Source: Hofstenia miamia (lineage: Eukaryota; Xenacoelomorpha; Acoela; Hofsteniidae). From it: a DNA stretch of 64,000 nucleotides. Below, piece by piece: positions 12,029 through 22,925 of this stretch. The DNA lies in assembly GCA_900660155.1 (NCBI GenBank), contig CABFPE010000124.1:775200-839199 (forward strand), read 5' to 3'. The notes beneath the pieces are model-generated. The model made no database searches. It was not told where the DNA came from and was given only the letters and a program-made list of their open reading frames with translations. Within the stretch, counting starts at the first letter, position 1, and each line of letters starts with the position of its first letter. The position numbers and the translations under genes were made by a program.

Positions 12029-13681
12029 ATGAACATAGCATTTAGAGAGTTAGGAGCGTTTAGAGGAAAGAATGAACCATTTATTAATAAAACTAGGCCA
12101 TTGCAGAACCTCTTCAACTTCAGCTACATCAGTATGCAAGAGCTCATCGGAGTTGTAAGTAAACTTGATTCGAGTATTTCAAGCGGAAGTTGCAATGTGT
12201 CAGTATTCATCATCAAAAAATACATAAAGTATTTCGCAGAACAGCTTCTATTTGCTTTTAATAACGCAATCCATATTAATAAATATCCTGAATGTTAAAA
12301 AGAGCAGACATCACCGCGATTTTTAAGAAAGGAGACCCTACAGATTGCATAAATTATAGGCCCATCTCTGTCACAAACCCTTTTTTAAAAATATTTGAGA
12401 AGGCTTCTATGCAAACAAATAAATTCATACCTAAAGGAAACAATGTACTATCTTCAAATCAATTTGGTTTTAGACAAGGGCTAGGCACTATTGATGCTTT
12501 ACTAGAATTTACAGAAAATACACGTTATTTCCTCAACAATAACATATGTAGCAGTGTTGCTTTGCTTGACCTTAGTAAGGAGTTTGATAGTCTTGATTAC
12601 AAAATCCTAGATGTAAAATTAGAAAATTACGGATTTAGTGCTCCATCAAGAATGTTTTTGAACAGCTTCGTTAACAACAGACAGCAACGTGTGCGGATTG
12701 ATAATGTATATAGTGAGTACTTAGAAACTAATGAAGGGGTTCCACAGGGTACAGTGCTTGGTCCTCCTCTTTTCAATTTGTACATAAAAGATTTGTCAAC
12801 ATATATTGTCGACGCGGAACTAATTCAATATGCAGACGACATTTGCGCCATACATAGACATGTGAGTCCAATAATAGCCACAACAAATTTGCAGAACACT
12901 TTAACCAATATCTGTAGTTACTATAACCAAAACATGCTAACAATGAATACGCAAAAAACTCAGTTCATCATCTTCGCTCCAAGTGGATCAGAAGCAATAG
13001 CTAAAGACATAAGTCTAAAAGTTTCCGACGATATATCTCCAATCCAAAACAGCAAATCAGTAAAGTACTTAGGGGTAGAAATAGATCAGCACTTCTGTTA
13101 TAAAGACTTCATAAACAGAAAGATTCGTAAAATGGCGTTTGGAATACAGTATCTAAAACAAATAATGCGGTTTAAGCAGAGTAAGGAGTTAATCAATGCA
13201 TTTGTGGTTAGTCAATATACATATGCTTGCATTCTTTTAAGCAATATTAAGACGGCTGAGCATGAGCGTATAAATAGATTGTTTAACTGGTCAATCTGTG
13301 TCATGTTTTCCATTAGTAAACATCAAGTTAGTAAAAAACTGCAAACATTATCATTGCTTCGTCCATTTACTATAACCAAGTACAACAGCTTAGTACACAT
13401 GTTTAAGCAGCTGAAAACTAGTAGGGCACTAACCAGGAAATATGTAAAATATAATCACCGTGCAAACATGTGCATAAACAATATACATCCAAGAAGCAAA
13501 TACTGGGAAAATTCTTTTACAACCACATTTTGCAAACTGTGGAATGATTTACCTATCAGTGTAAGGAAAGCCAGCAATATAAATGAATTTAAAAAACTGC
13601 TAAAACGCAATGTATTAGCAGAATAAAATAATAACGGAATACTTAAAAATGTTAAGACTGTAGCGAAACTTTTATTTTTAA
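12029..13681 (+). mobile_element. CR1/jockey-like LINE, 3' half with reverse transcriptase
   Basis: A non-LTR retrotransposon lacking its 5' part. A first frame (12029-12298) carries the region ahead of the reverse transcriptase and ends in INKYPEC; the main frame overlaps it by a few bases (12292-13626), the signature of a one-base frameshift. The C-terminus contains CKLWNDLPISVRKASNINEF, the common ending of CR1/jockey-type LINEs. The 3' UTR runs to the single N at 13682 and continues after the inserted contig, from 14641. The polyadenylation-like aataaagctattgaag forms the 3' terminus. No endonuclease domain is visible upstream. Confidence 0.85.
12292..13626 (+). CDS. LINE reverse transcriptase ORF (444 codons)
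   Basis: This frame encodes the reverse transcriptase that would copy the LINE transcript at the target site. Recognisable blocks in order are AIFKKGDPTDCINYRPISV (RT block 1), FGFRQGLGTIDAL (block 2), LLDLSKEFDSLD (block with the first catalytic Asp; the usual Ala of SKAFD is Glu here), EGVPQGTVLGPPLFNLYI (block 4), IQYADDICAI (the catalytic YADD) and VKYLGVEID (block 7). The catalytic aspartates are all present and the frame is open throughout, so decay is slight compared with other elements in the window. It lost contact with its upstream part by one frameshift near 12292. The first Met is not a true start. Confidence 0.85.
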   Translation: MLKRADITAIFKKGDPTDCINYRPISVTNPFLKIFEKASMQTNKFIPKGNNVLSSNQFGFRQGLGTIDALLEFTENTRYFLNNNICSSVALLDLSKEFDSLDYKILDVKLENYGFSAPSRMFLNSFVNNRQQRVRIDNVYSEYLETNEGVPQGTVLGPPLFNLYIKDLSTYIVDAELIQYADDICAIHRHVSPIIATTNLQNTLTNICSYYNQNMLTMNTQKTQFIIFAPSGSEAIAKDISLKVSDDISPIQNSKSVKYLGVEIDQHFCYKDFINRKIRKMAFGIQYLKQIMRFKQSKELINAFVVSQYTYACILLSNIKTAEHERINRLFNWSICVMFSISKHQVSKKLQTLSLLRPFTITKYNSLVHMFKQLKTSRALTRKYVKYNHRANMCINNIHPRSKYWENSFTTTFCKLWNDLPISVRKASNINEFKKLLKRNVLAE

Positions 13682-13682
13682 T

Positions 13683-14100
13683 NGTAGTAGGGCACTAACC
13701 AGGAAATATGTAAAATATAATCACCGTGCAAACATGTGCATAAACAATATACATCCAAGAAGCAAATACTGGGAAAATTCTTTTACAACCACATTTTGCA
13801 AACTGTGGAATGATTTACCTATCAGTGTAAGGAAAGCCAGCAATATAAATGAATTTAAAAAACTGTTAAAACACAATTTATTAGCAGAGCAAAATAATAA
13901 CGGAATACTTAAAATGTTAAAACTGTAGCGAAACTTCTTATTTTTAATCCATTTTAATTGTAAATATCTGTGTGAATTTTAATTTAATTATTGTAGCTTA
14001 GTTTGTAGTATATGTATATCTAAGTTCTTGTACATTTTTGTAAATATGTATATATCTTATTTGTACATATGCATGATGCAAACAAATAAAGCTATTGAAG
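13683..14100 (+). mobile_element. Second LINE 3' end on an inserted contig
   Basis: After the N at 13682 the C-terminal coding part and 3' UTR of the same LINE family start again (a repeat of sequence from about 13421), with small differences such as KHNLLAEQ for KRNVLAE. It ends at aataaagctattgaag followed by attcaactctgcc. This flank differs from that of the third copy (after 14866), so it is a genuinely separate insertion, but its position here is probably an assembly artefact. Confidence 0.75.
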
Positions 14101-14560
14101 ATTCAACTCTGCCTCCTAACTATCATGTGTATGGCACTGATATATTTAAAAATAATAACTCGATCATGCGCATATACAATTTTTAAAGCGTTTCCCATAA
14201 GAATTGCTTTTGTGAGTGAATCCGCAGGTTTAATCTAAAATTCAAATGCTTTTGGATGAGCCATTGCAAAGGAAAGGAAAGTTAAGCAACATTGCAGATA
14301 ACGCATTTTTTTGAAAATCGTAATAAATCTTAAGAAACTTTATTCCTAGGATTTTTGCTGAGTAAAGGTTATTGAAATATTGCTCTATTAATTATTGTTC
14401 GATTCATTACCATGATCGAATAATTCTGTTTAATTTCATCGCTTTTGAGGAGGATCTAAAATTCAAACGATTTGAAAAAATATTTTTGCATTGCGATTCT
14501 TAAGCAAAACTATACCATATTAGGTTGTTCAAACTTTTCGAACATCATCAAGATATAAAA

Positions 14561-14568
<8 letters not shown>

Positions 14569-14598
<30 letters not shown>
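14569..14598. repeat. (TA)n microsatellite
   Basis: An AT dinucleotide run just before the contig join at 14640; such runs may be why the assembler broke here. Confidence 0.9.
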
Positions 14599-14602
<4 letters not shown>

Positions 14603-14640
14603 CATTTATATATACATTGATACACTGAATATATATATAN

Positions 14641-14866
14641 TATTAGCAGAATAAAATAATAACGGAATACTTAAAAATGTTAAGACTGTAGCGAAACTTT
14701 TATTTTTAATCCATTTTAATTGTAAATATCTGTGTGAATTTTAATTTTAATTATTGTAGCTTAGTTTGTAGTATATGTATATCTAAGTTCTTAGTACATT
14801 TTTGTAAATATGTATATATCTTATTTGTACATATGCATGATGCAAACAAATAAAGCTATTGAAGAA
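14641..14866 (+). mobile_element. LINE 3' UTR, probable continuation of the 12.0 kb element
   Basis: The sequence after the N at 14640 repeats 13614-13681 (tattagcagaataaaataat) without visible difference and then runs through the 3' UTR to aataaagctattgaag. The simplest reading is that the contig ending at 13681 overlaps the contig starting at 14641, and that the contig 13683-14639 was placed between them. Host flank begins at about 14867. Confidence 0.7.
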
Positions 14867-15074
14867 GATTATATAGAGGAAGGATGTGAATTCTTCAATT
14901 AAGATAATGCAAATTGACTTCCAACTCTCTATAACTCATATCACAATTGTTGTATGTCATAAATACAATGTAAGATATCACCAGAAATGGTTTCTTCCCA
15001 TTTCCAGGCATCTATTTTCAGAATCAATATCTGCAACAATATCAGCGACAACTCCTGATGCAGCTGCTTGAATT

Positions 15075-15505
15075 GGCCGGACTTGGGTCGAATCAGAGTT
15101 CTCATCGGGTCTGCCTTTTAGACCTGAAACCCTACCGTACCAACTACGGTCTTACTGGACCCGACCCGAATTATTTTACTAAGATCGTAACCTGACCCGA
15201 AGCTCAAACTTTTTCGAAATTGGACCCAAACGCGCCCCGACTATTTTCTGAAGACATACCAAAATTGTTTAGAACACACTTAAAAAAGACCGATTATTTT
15301 TTCTTAACTAACTAAGCAGTTTGAAATTGACTCAAAATTATATATGCAATGTAAACAAACAAACAAAGAGTTGGATTGACGAATATTGGGAATATTGATT
15401 TAAACTGCTCCCAAGTACCCGAACCCGACCCGGGTCGGTTTCGAGTCGGGTCTGATAACTCTGGATCGGATCTACGGTCAATTTTTAAGCCCATGCCCAT
15501 CCCTG
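15075..15505 (-). mobile_element. hAT-like non-autonomous element rich in GACCCGACCC motifs
   Basis: The block repeats GACCCGACCCG-like motifs on both strands. Its right end, read on the minus strand, starts CAGGGATGGGCATGGGCTT at 15505, a terminus common in hAT-type MITEs. The matching left terminus is not clear (the left border near 15075 is approximate) and no target duplication was found, so it is probably a truncated copy. It has no coding sequence. Confidence 0.45.
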
Positions 15506-15905
15506 TATATAACAAATTCTGAACATTGCAACTAGTAGTATTAGTGGTCCAATCTGACAACCTCCGGTATTTAACGTTTGCAAGCGAAAAATACATCAAA
15601 ATCTAAAATTCATTTTTGTTAAAACATTTAGCCCACCAAGTTTATATATGTGCTTGATTATTGTCACTGGATTTCTTATTTTTTTCCATTAAATGTGAGT
15701 TCAAACAATGAATGTAGTCAAATTTGACCACTTAGGATTTTTAGTGTTGATCAGAAATCGTTGTCAATTTTTGAATAAATATCGGTATCTTCAAATTACA
15801 AAAATTGCATTACAAATATTGTGACAAATTAAAGACGAAACACACTAAAATGATATTTAATATGTTCATTGTAACAAGTTATGAATATGAAAAATATTTG
15901 TTACA

Positions 15906-16796
15906 CTAACGACCAATCCGTTTCACAAATTCATCAAATGAGTATGGTAAAAATTTGTAATCTGTAGCATACATAACTTTTCCGAGATAAAATAGATCGC
16001 GACTTGAAACTTGAGCATAATATTGCTTCAGTTCGGTAATGTTTGGAGTGGTGGCCCTAAAATGAAAATCATAATGCAATCCTAACTTAGGAAAGCCATC
16101 TCGAATTAATTGCTCCATTTCTTCAAAAAGAATCACAAAATCATACTTCACTAAACAAACATGACAATAAACAACCTGAGGCGACCAATGCATCCAAATA
16201 TAGTATGGGATTTCGGCGCTATAAAAACTACCAGATTTTGATTGGTAAATATAGATTATGTATGACACAAAATCACTAAATGATATATTCTGTGGAACAA
16301 TATCCGAAATCTGGTTAGATAATTGTGAGGTTTTTTTATTTAAAATTGCATAATTAGCCACGGCTTTAGCAAACCCACTCACATTCTTGCAATGATTCGA
16401 CTTTTGACAATTTTTTAACTTGTCTTTATATGCAGAAAGTAGTCTTTCTAATGGCTCACGAAAGAAAGTAACCTTCTTTAAATTTGACAAACTTTTAGGG
16501 GGTTTGAAAACGTAGCTACCAGAATTTGCAAGAGATCTGGCTACAAACCTGCTCCCGGCTTTTGGAACAACACAAAACATAGTGTTGTACCGACTATCAA
16601 AATACAAACTTTCAGTAGGAAATTCTCTATTTTCGTAAAATGTATGCCGACCACATTTGGAGTTCATAGATTGAGCCAACTGGAAACCATCATCTGCACG
16701 TTTTCGTTGATTTGAAAGCCAATAAATTTGTATGTAAATTATGAAAATAAAAAGCTGGAGTAAACCAATTACTAAGCATGCAAAACGATTCTTCAT
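15906..16796 (-). CDS. HNK-1-family carbohydrate sulfotransferase (CHST8-14-like), single exon
   Basis: The 296-residue frame is complete. It would act in the Golgi as a type II membrane protein, transferring sulfate from PAPS to a sugar chain. Residues 6-26 form a hydrophobic signal anchor behind a short basic N-terminus (MKNRF). The 5'-phosphosulfate-binding loop is VVPKAGSR (77-84) with the catalytic-type Lys79. The 3'-phosphate-binding motif is FFREPLERLLSAYKDKL (111-127). HWSP (203-206), a C-x2-C pair (211, 214), YDFVILFEEM (218-227) and the final KVMYATDYKFLPYSF follow the Sulfotransfer_2 pattern. Three N-glycosylation sequons (NVS, NIS, NIT) suit a lumenal domain. At 296 residues it is compact for the family. 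The WKR that usually follows the first motif is absent, so activity is uncertain. Substrate cannot be told. The absence of introns, unlike the big gene, may indicate retroposition. Confidence 0.85.
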   Translation of the reverse strand: MKNRFACLVIGLLQLFIFIIYIQIYWLSNQRKRADDGFQLAQSMNSKCGRHTFYENREFPTESLYFDSRYNTMFCVVPKAGSRFVARSLANSGSYVFKPPKSLSNLKKVTFFREPLERLLSAYKDKLKNCQKSNHCKNVSGFAKAVANYAILNKKTSQLSNQISDIVPQNISFSDFVSYIIYIYQSKSGSFYSAEIPYYIWMHWSPQVVYCHVCLVKYDFVILFEEMEQLIRDGFPKLGLHYDFHFRATTPNITELKQYYAQVSSRDLFYLGKVMYATDYKFLPYSFDEFVKRIGR

Positions 16797-16904
16797 TTAT
16801 TCTGAAGCACTTTTCGAGTATTGGCGACAAGCCGTTTTATAATGAATGTTCGAATCATGAGTATTACAAATGAACCAGTAAATTCCAAAGTATGATTATG
16901 TTCG

Positions 16905-17350
16905 AATCAAATAAGCTTCTAGCGAGCCAAGCCGAGCGTGAGCACGGCATTGGATATATAACAAACTCAAAACGAGCCTTTTTAAGCAAAGAAAATTTAT
17001 ATTTGTGCTTGTTAATTTGATTATGCCGATTTTTCTTATTTTTTCATTCAATGTGCTTTTATTATAATCTTATTTTAAAAATATTTGGTAAATAATAGAT
17101 CGAGCTATGTATTTAAAAACTATATCCAGCCTCATTGAAAGATTCTATGTGGCGAGCCGAGCTGAGTCAAACTTACACAAAATTCAAACTAGGCGAGCCA
17201 AAATTTGAAATTTTAGCTCTTTCACAAGTCTGGTTCAAATGTATGTATTGGTTTACAATATACTACGCATACTGCAAAGTGAAGTTTAATGGTGGGATTT
17301 TAAAATTCAATCTGAAAAATATCCTTTGCACTTGTAATTTAAGCATCTAG
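16905..17350. mobile_element. Possible hAT-derived non-autonomous remnant
   Basis: Clusters of gcgagccaagccgagc near 16920 and ggcgagccgagctgag near 17151 resemble the GC-rich subterminal motifs of some hAT MITEs. Clear termini and target duplications are missing. The segment lies upstream of the sulfotransferase and recurs, diverged, near 40.9 kb. The call is tentative. Confidence 0.3.
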
Positions 17351-18122
17351 GTTACTGAAATACAATTGAATTAAACTTACTTACGACATTCAATTTAGTT
17401 CATAACGCGAATGAATACTAAGACCAGTATCTTCAGTCCACACAGATCCTCCTGGCTTAAAAAATAGAAATATCTTCTCAGCTTCACGGGTTTGTTCAGT
17501 ACTCCTGCTATCCAGCTGTTAGTGTTCCAAGTGAATCATGCAATGCGAGAAAACAAGAATAAGCAGTTATAAGAAGATGGAGGGTCAACAAAACTTGGGT
17601 ATTAATTATTTGCTATGGAATACCCGCCCATCGCAGTTGTGTTGTATATAATTATAAGCGATCGACGAAATTATTGAATTGAACTTAATTTATGCAACAA
17701 TTTTCTATTTCTCAGAGAACAAAAAGTTTCAATGTCTAAATGTTTTTCAAAAAATGCTACTTTCGCAAACAGGGAAAAAGATCAACATTAAGTCCACTTT
17801 CTGTGTAGTGCTTCAATTAGCTGTTTCTCCTCCCATACCTGGACACAGAGGCCCATTAAGGCGTGCCGTGTACAAAGTCTGATTGAGCGTTAAACGTTTT
17901 TGAGCTATAAGCGTTAAAAATGTATAAGATCACGACAATTTTTCAAAATTCCCCAAGGCTGCTTAAAGTTAAATAGCAAAATAATATTTCGATTACATAA
18001 TCTCAAAAACTGTTGAAATATTAAATATAGTATGATTATCTACGTGATTTGCACAAAAGTTTGTTCTTCTATGAATCAATAACTTTTAAATCATTATTTT
18101 AGGAAAGGTAAATATAAAAATA

Positions 18123-18709
18123 CAGGGGCGGGCATAAGTAATAGCATAATTGTAACAAAGTGTTTTATTATAAAAATAACAATTTAAGCAAGCAAAAGCA
18201 ACAGAAATGGAAACTTGCATAATTTAAATTATTGTGGGTGTTCGAAGTGGTAACCATTGACATCACTTTGTGAATGTCTGTGCAACACTTAGGCCTGCTC
18301 GACGAATGAAATCTGGATTGATTTGTTGAAATTGTCCAAGTTGTGACATCTTGTCGTATTCTCATTGTTATTCTTATTCAGGTAGTACCATAGGAAGTAT
18401 TCAGGCACTGTAAGATCAGGGGAATCAATGAAACCCAATCAAGCCAATCTCTGATCACCATTGCATGATGGGGAGGAGCCCCATTTTGTTGTAAAAAATG
18501 TTGAATTGTCGGCTATTGCTTCATATGCTGACAAAAATGGTTTTTTCAATATTTGTAGGTAGCTAGCACCGGTCACGGTCCCAGGAAAAAAGTGAGACAA
18601 TAATTCCGCGAGAATAAATTCAGGCCAGACGCATAAGCCTGGAAATGAGACAGCTTTTGTAGCAATAAGATGCAAATTTTGGATGTCATAGTAAACACTG
18701 TTGTGCATA
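18123..18709 (-). mobile_element. Mariner/IS630-like transposase, C-terminal part (first allelic copy)
   Basis: Read on the minus strand it carries HNSVYYDIQNLHL, WPEFILAELL and FFPGTVTGASYL, then a frameshifted tail with NGAPPHHAMVIRDWLD and DSPDLTVPEYFLW. The PHH and SPDLTPxDFFLW-like boxes are diagnostic of the IS630-Tc1-mariner DDE domain. The element's 3' terminus is CAGGGGCGGGCATAAG, preceded by TA at 18121. The contig join at 18710 cuts it off. It is the allelic counterpart of the copy at 20236-21436. Confidence 0.75.
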
Positions 18710-18710
18710 N

Positions 18711-18904
18711 ATACAAACTTTCAGTAGGAAATTCTCTATTTTCGTAAAATGTATGCCGACCACATTTGGAGTTCATAGATTGAGCCAACTGGAAACCATC
18801 ATCTGCACGTTTTCGTTGATTTGAAAGCCAATAAATTTGTATGTAAATTATGAAAATAAAAAGCTGGAGTAAACCAATTACTAAGCATGCAAAACGATTC
18901 TTCA
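18711..18904 (-). pseudogene. N-terminal fragment of the sulfotransferase (repeat of 16603-16796)
   Basis: Begins at the N and repeats the first 64 or so codons of the sulfotransferase, starting MKNRFACLVIGLLQL and ending at TESLY. It is identical to 16603-16796 as far as I can see, so it is most likely the same gene seen again through the allelic overlap, not a second locus. I would not count it as a gene. Confidence 0.75.
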
Positions 18905-20235
18905 TTTATTCTGAAGCACTTTTCGAGTATTGGCGACAAGCCGTTTTATAATGAATGTTCGAATCATGAGTATTACAAATGAACCAGTAAATTCCAAAGT
19001 ATGATTATGTTCGAATCAAATAAGCTTCTAGCGAGCCAAGCCGAGCGTGAGCACGGCATTGGATATATAACAAACTCAAAACGAGCCTTTTTAAGCAAAG
19101 AAAATTTATATTTGTGCTTGTTAATTTGATTATGCCGATTTTTCTTATTTTTTCATTCAATGTGCTTTTATTATAATCTTATTTTAAAAATATTTGGTAA
19201 ATAATAGATCGAGCTATGTATTTAAAAACTATATCCAGCCTCATTGAAAGATTCTATGTGGCGAGCCGAGCTGAGTCAAACTTACACAAAATTCAAACTA
19301 GGCGAGCCAAAATTTGAAATTTTAGCTCTTTCACAAGTCTGGTTCAAATGTATGTATTGGTTTACAATATACTACGCATACTGCAAAGTGAAGTTTAATG
19401 GTGGGATTTTAAAATTCAATCTGAAAAATATCCTTTGCACTTGTAATTTAAGCATCTAGGTTACTGAAATACAATTGAATTAAACTTACTTACGACATTC
19501 AATTTAGTTCATAACGCGAATGAATACTAAGACCAGTATCTTCAGTCCACACAGATCCTCCTGGCTTAAAAAATAGAAATATCTTCTCAGCTTCACGGGT
19601 TTGTTCAGTACTCCTGCTATCCAGCTGTTAGTGTTCCAAGTGAATCATGCAATGCGAGAAAACAAGAATAAGCAGTTATAAGAAGATAGAGGGTCAACAA
19701 AACTTGGGTTCGTATTAATTATTTGCTATGGAATACCCGCCCATCGCAGTTGTGTTGTATATAATTATAAGCGATCGACGAAATTATTGAATTGAACTTA
19801 ATTTATGCAACAATTTTCTATTTCTCAGAGAACAAAAAGTTTCAATGTCTAAATGTTTTTCAAAAAATGCTACTTTCGCAAACAGGGAAAAAGATCAACA
19901 TTAAGTCCACTTTCTGTGTAGTGCTTCAATTAGCTGTTTCTCCTCCCATACCTGGACACAGAGGCCCATTAAGGCGTGCCGTGTACAAAGTCTGATTGAG
20001 CGTTAAACGTTTTTGAGCTATAAGCGTTAAAAATGTATAAGATCACGACAATTTTTCAAAATTCCCCAAGGCTGCTTAAAGTTAAATAGCAAAATAATAT
20101 TTCGATTACATAATCTCAAAAACTGTTGAAATATTAAATATAGTATGATTATCTACGTGATTTGCACAAAAGTTTGTTCTTCTATGAATCAATAACTTTT
20201 AAATCATTATTTTAGGAAAGGTAAATATAAAAATA

Positions 20236-21436
20236 CAGGGGCGGGCATAAGTAATAGCATAATTGTAACAAAGTGTTTTATTATAAAAATAACAATTTAA
20301 GCAAGCAAAAGCAACAGAAATGGAAACTTGCATAATTTAAATTATTGTGGGTGTTCGAAGTGGTAACCATTGACATCACTTTGTGAATGTCTGTGCAACA
20401 CTTAGGCCTGCTCGACGAATGAAATCTGGATTGATTTGTTGAAATTGTCCAAGTTGTGACATCTTGTCGTATTCTCATTGTTATTCTTATTCAGGTAGTA
20501 CCATAGGAAGTATTCAGGCACTGTAAGATCAGGGGAATCAATGAAACCCAATCAAGCCAATCTCTGATCACCATTGCATGATGGGGAGGAGCCCCATTTT
20601 GTTGTAAAAAATGTTGAATTGTCGGCTATTGCTTCATATGCTGACAAAAATGGTTTTTTCAATATTTGTAGGTAGCTAGCACCGGTCACGGTCCCAGGAA
20701 AAAAGTGAGACAATAATTCCGCGAGAATAAATTCAGGCCAGACGCATAAGCCTGGAAATGAGACAGCTTTTGTAGCAATAAGATGCAAATTTTGGATGTC
20801 ATAGTAAACACTGTTGTGCATATTGACATGGCCATCAAACTTGAAAGTTGCTTCGTCGCTCCAAATAGTATTGGCGATACGGTTTGAATCGTTTTGAATG
20901 ACGTCCATGATTTCCTCACAAATTTGCTGTCGACGGTCATAAACGTCTTCGTTCAGATCGTGAAGTGTTAAATCACATACCTTCATTAAACGGCAAACTT
21001 CGCCTGTCGATAGCCAATTCCAACGCGGCACGTTTCGCTGAAGATGGATATAGTTGAAAATTTTGTTGAACAATGGCTTAAGCATCAGCAATGCTAAGTA
21101 GATCTAATGCAGAGTCTATTGCCTCCCATTTATTTCAAAGATTATTAATTGTTCTACCATCAGGTACAAAACTACTTTCCTTCCCCTCTAACCCAAAACC
21201 GTTGCACGGAAATATTGCTCTGGAGCAAGTATTTTTGTTTAATGAACCAAATTCATTGCTGTATCAAAAATCTATTGGAACTCATGATTAAAATGAAAAA
21301 AATGAAATGTGCATGGTGATATACAAACTTAATAACATATGCATATACGTACTATATCATGATTGGTCAATATTTATGTACAAATAGAAAATTTGCACAC
21401 GCTTGCAATCATGCTATTGCATATGCTCACCCCGCA
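20236..21436 (-). mobile_element. Mariner/IS630-like transposon, near full length but decayed
   Basis: The element spans about 1.2 kb, the usual size for the superfamily. Its right-hand transposase end terminates at 20236 in CAGGGGCGGGCATAAG beside a TA, and a degenerate inverted match (tatgctcacccc) lies at 21422-21433. The transposase frame 20552-21091 contains LHDLNEDVYDRRQQICEEI, the first catalytic Asp box IWSDEATFKFDGHVN and later DDE-domain strands; the PHHA and SPDLTVPEYFLW boxes follow in another frame. The N-terminal helix-turn-helix part (21091-21400) is not recognisable. It is inactive, with at least one frameshift and an eroded N-terminus. Confidence 0.75.
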
Positions 21437-21609
21437 TTGAATTTAATACGCCAATAATACATAAGAGAAGATATTCTATATTTAGATAAATATTAACTAT
21501 TAGAAACTGGTAATTCATCTGAATAGCGTCATCAAGTATACAAACATTATGCAAATACATACAATAGAATAAAACAATATATACAGTAAACATACTAGGC
21601 TAGGGATAA

Positions 21610-21980
21610 ACTACTATAAGGATTTCAAGAACGAGATATTGTAAAATCATTATTGCAGAATTTTAATCCCAACCATACTTTGATTAAAGAAAATTTTAAT
21701 GTGCTTCTTAAAGATAGCATTTTTCTAAGGTTCTTTATCTTTTTAGGAAGTGAGTTCCAAGTTTGAATAGCGATATTAATGAATGATTGCTTCAAAACTT
21801 TTTTCTATATTTAGGCAAATTAAGTGTTTTGACCAGGAATTCTGCTTATGAACAGCCTTTTCTATAAAGAACTTTTCTAGATCAGTAAATAATACATGTA
21901 TATTTACATCACCTAGGTGACTAATAATAAATGAATGGAAAAATGCATATTCAGCGATAATAAATCCATGCATATGGCAA
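21610..21980 (-). mobile_element. LINE 3'-end remnant
   Basis: On the minus strand, sequence near 21790-21620 reads FINIAIQTWNSLPKKIKNL, then RKMLSLRSTLKFSL, the WNSLP-type ending of CR1/jockey-like LINEs. A frame shifted relative to it (21776-21973) continues upstream with HVLFTDLEKFF and FIEKAVHKQNSW. No reverse transcriptase core remains. It differs in sequence from the 12.0 kb LINE and represents another, older family. Confidence 0.4.
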
Positions 21981-22042
21981 TTTAATTTATAGAATTAAAT
22001 TATAACAAATTACGTACGTATTTTAGGATGCCTATAAGCAGT

Positions 22043-22180
22043 GTTGACCATTTAAATGAATCGTTGTAATAGGTTTTCAACGTCGTTTAAATCAGCCGTT
22101 TGTTTAAATGTAGCAGTCAATTAAACGATTTCGTTTAAACTTCGTTTATTTGACAGGCTTTACTTAAACGGCAGGTTGAG
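22043..22180 (+). mobile_element. hAT-type terminal sequence, one end only
   Basis: The segment starts CAGTGTTGACCATTTAAATG, the same 12-base terminus as the MITE at 31035-31567, and then repeats GTTTAAA-like subterminal motifs. The opposite end and a target duplication were not found, so it is probably truncated or heavily diverged. Confidence 0.4.
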
Positions 22181-22925
22181 GCCATCTACAATGTAGTAAA
22201 AAATCAATAAATAGCACATTGACACTTCAAGGACTGGATTTTAATCAATTTTTATATAGTGAACAATTTGAGAAAAATGCAAAATATGCTAAGTTATGTA
22301 AATCTGAATAAATCACATATTGTCTAGGCATATGTTGCAAAACATAGGCAGATGCTCCTATTGTAGTAATTCAAGCCAATTTCTTAGATGCTTAGGTTTA
22401 GTAGATATAGCAAGTCAACACCAATGCTTGTCTGCAATGTCGTATAGAAAACTGGCTTTAACTGGACAGTTTTCTAGAAGAAACGGCCTTTGAAATATTT
22501 GCTGAAAATACTCAACTTCCGATCAGAATAGGTGCACGATACTTGCTCAGAATGTTGCCTTTCACAGCTAACTGCTATAGGACCAGGATTGGTAAAAAAA
22601 AGTGTATTTTTACATAAACGTTTTAAAAATGTTTTTTGCCTATAGACAGACTCGCCATAAGGCACGAAAATTTTGCTGAAAACACATAGTACTAAACATT
22701 GAATCATAATAACATTAAATTTCGTTCCACACACGTAAACAAAACGCTAGTTTTGCGATTTTTTCAGTAAAAAATCGGTTATGAAAGTAAGAATGGTCGA
22801 AACTGAAAAGCTATTTTCTAAACCTTTAAAAAGCTCCATATTAATTTCAAAATATAAATAATGTACATTGAAAAGCACATTAAAATTTTCCCAAAGCAAA
22901 AGTTTATCTCAGGTCAATCATGGCT

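Larger units (their letters stand above)
16609..20822. repeat. 2.1-kb direct duplication across a single N: probable allelic overlap
   Basis: Sequence from about 16609 to 18709 repeats as 18711 to about 20822. The copies differ by a 4-bp indel (cttgggtatt versus cttgggttcgtatt) and scattered substitutions such as agatgg/agatag. The only break is the N at 18710. This pattern fits two haplotypes laid end to end by the scaffolder better than a true tandem duplication. It repeats the N-terminal part of the sulfotransferase and the transposase tail. Confidence 0.8.

Noticed and set aside
17135-17350. 71-codon plus-strand frame, repeated at 19244-19459
   Set aside because: The two copies are the same allelic repeat; the frame lies in transposon-like GC-cluster DNA and has no motif or splice context.
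17679-17882. 67-codon plus-strand frame, repeated at 19792-19995
   Set aside because: Identity between copies reflects the assembly overlap, not selection; no recognisable domain.
21091-21291. 66-codon plus-strand frame starting MLSRSNAESIASHLFQ
   Set aside because: It lies inside the mariner-like element on the opposite strand to the transposase, where the eroded N-terminal region should be; no homology recognised.
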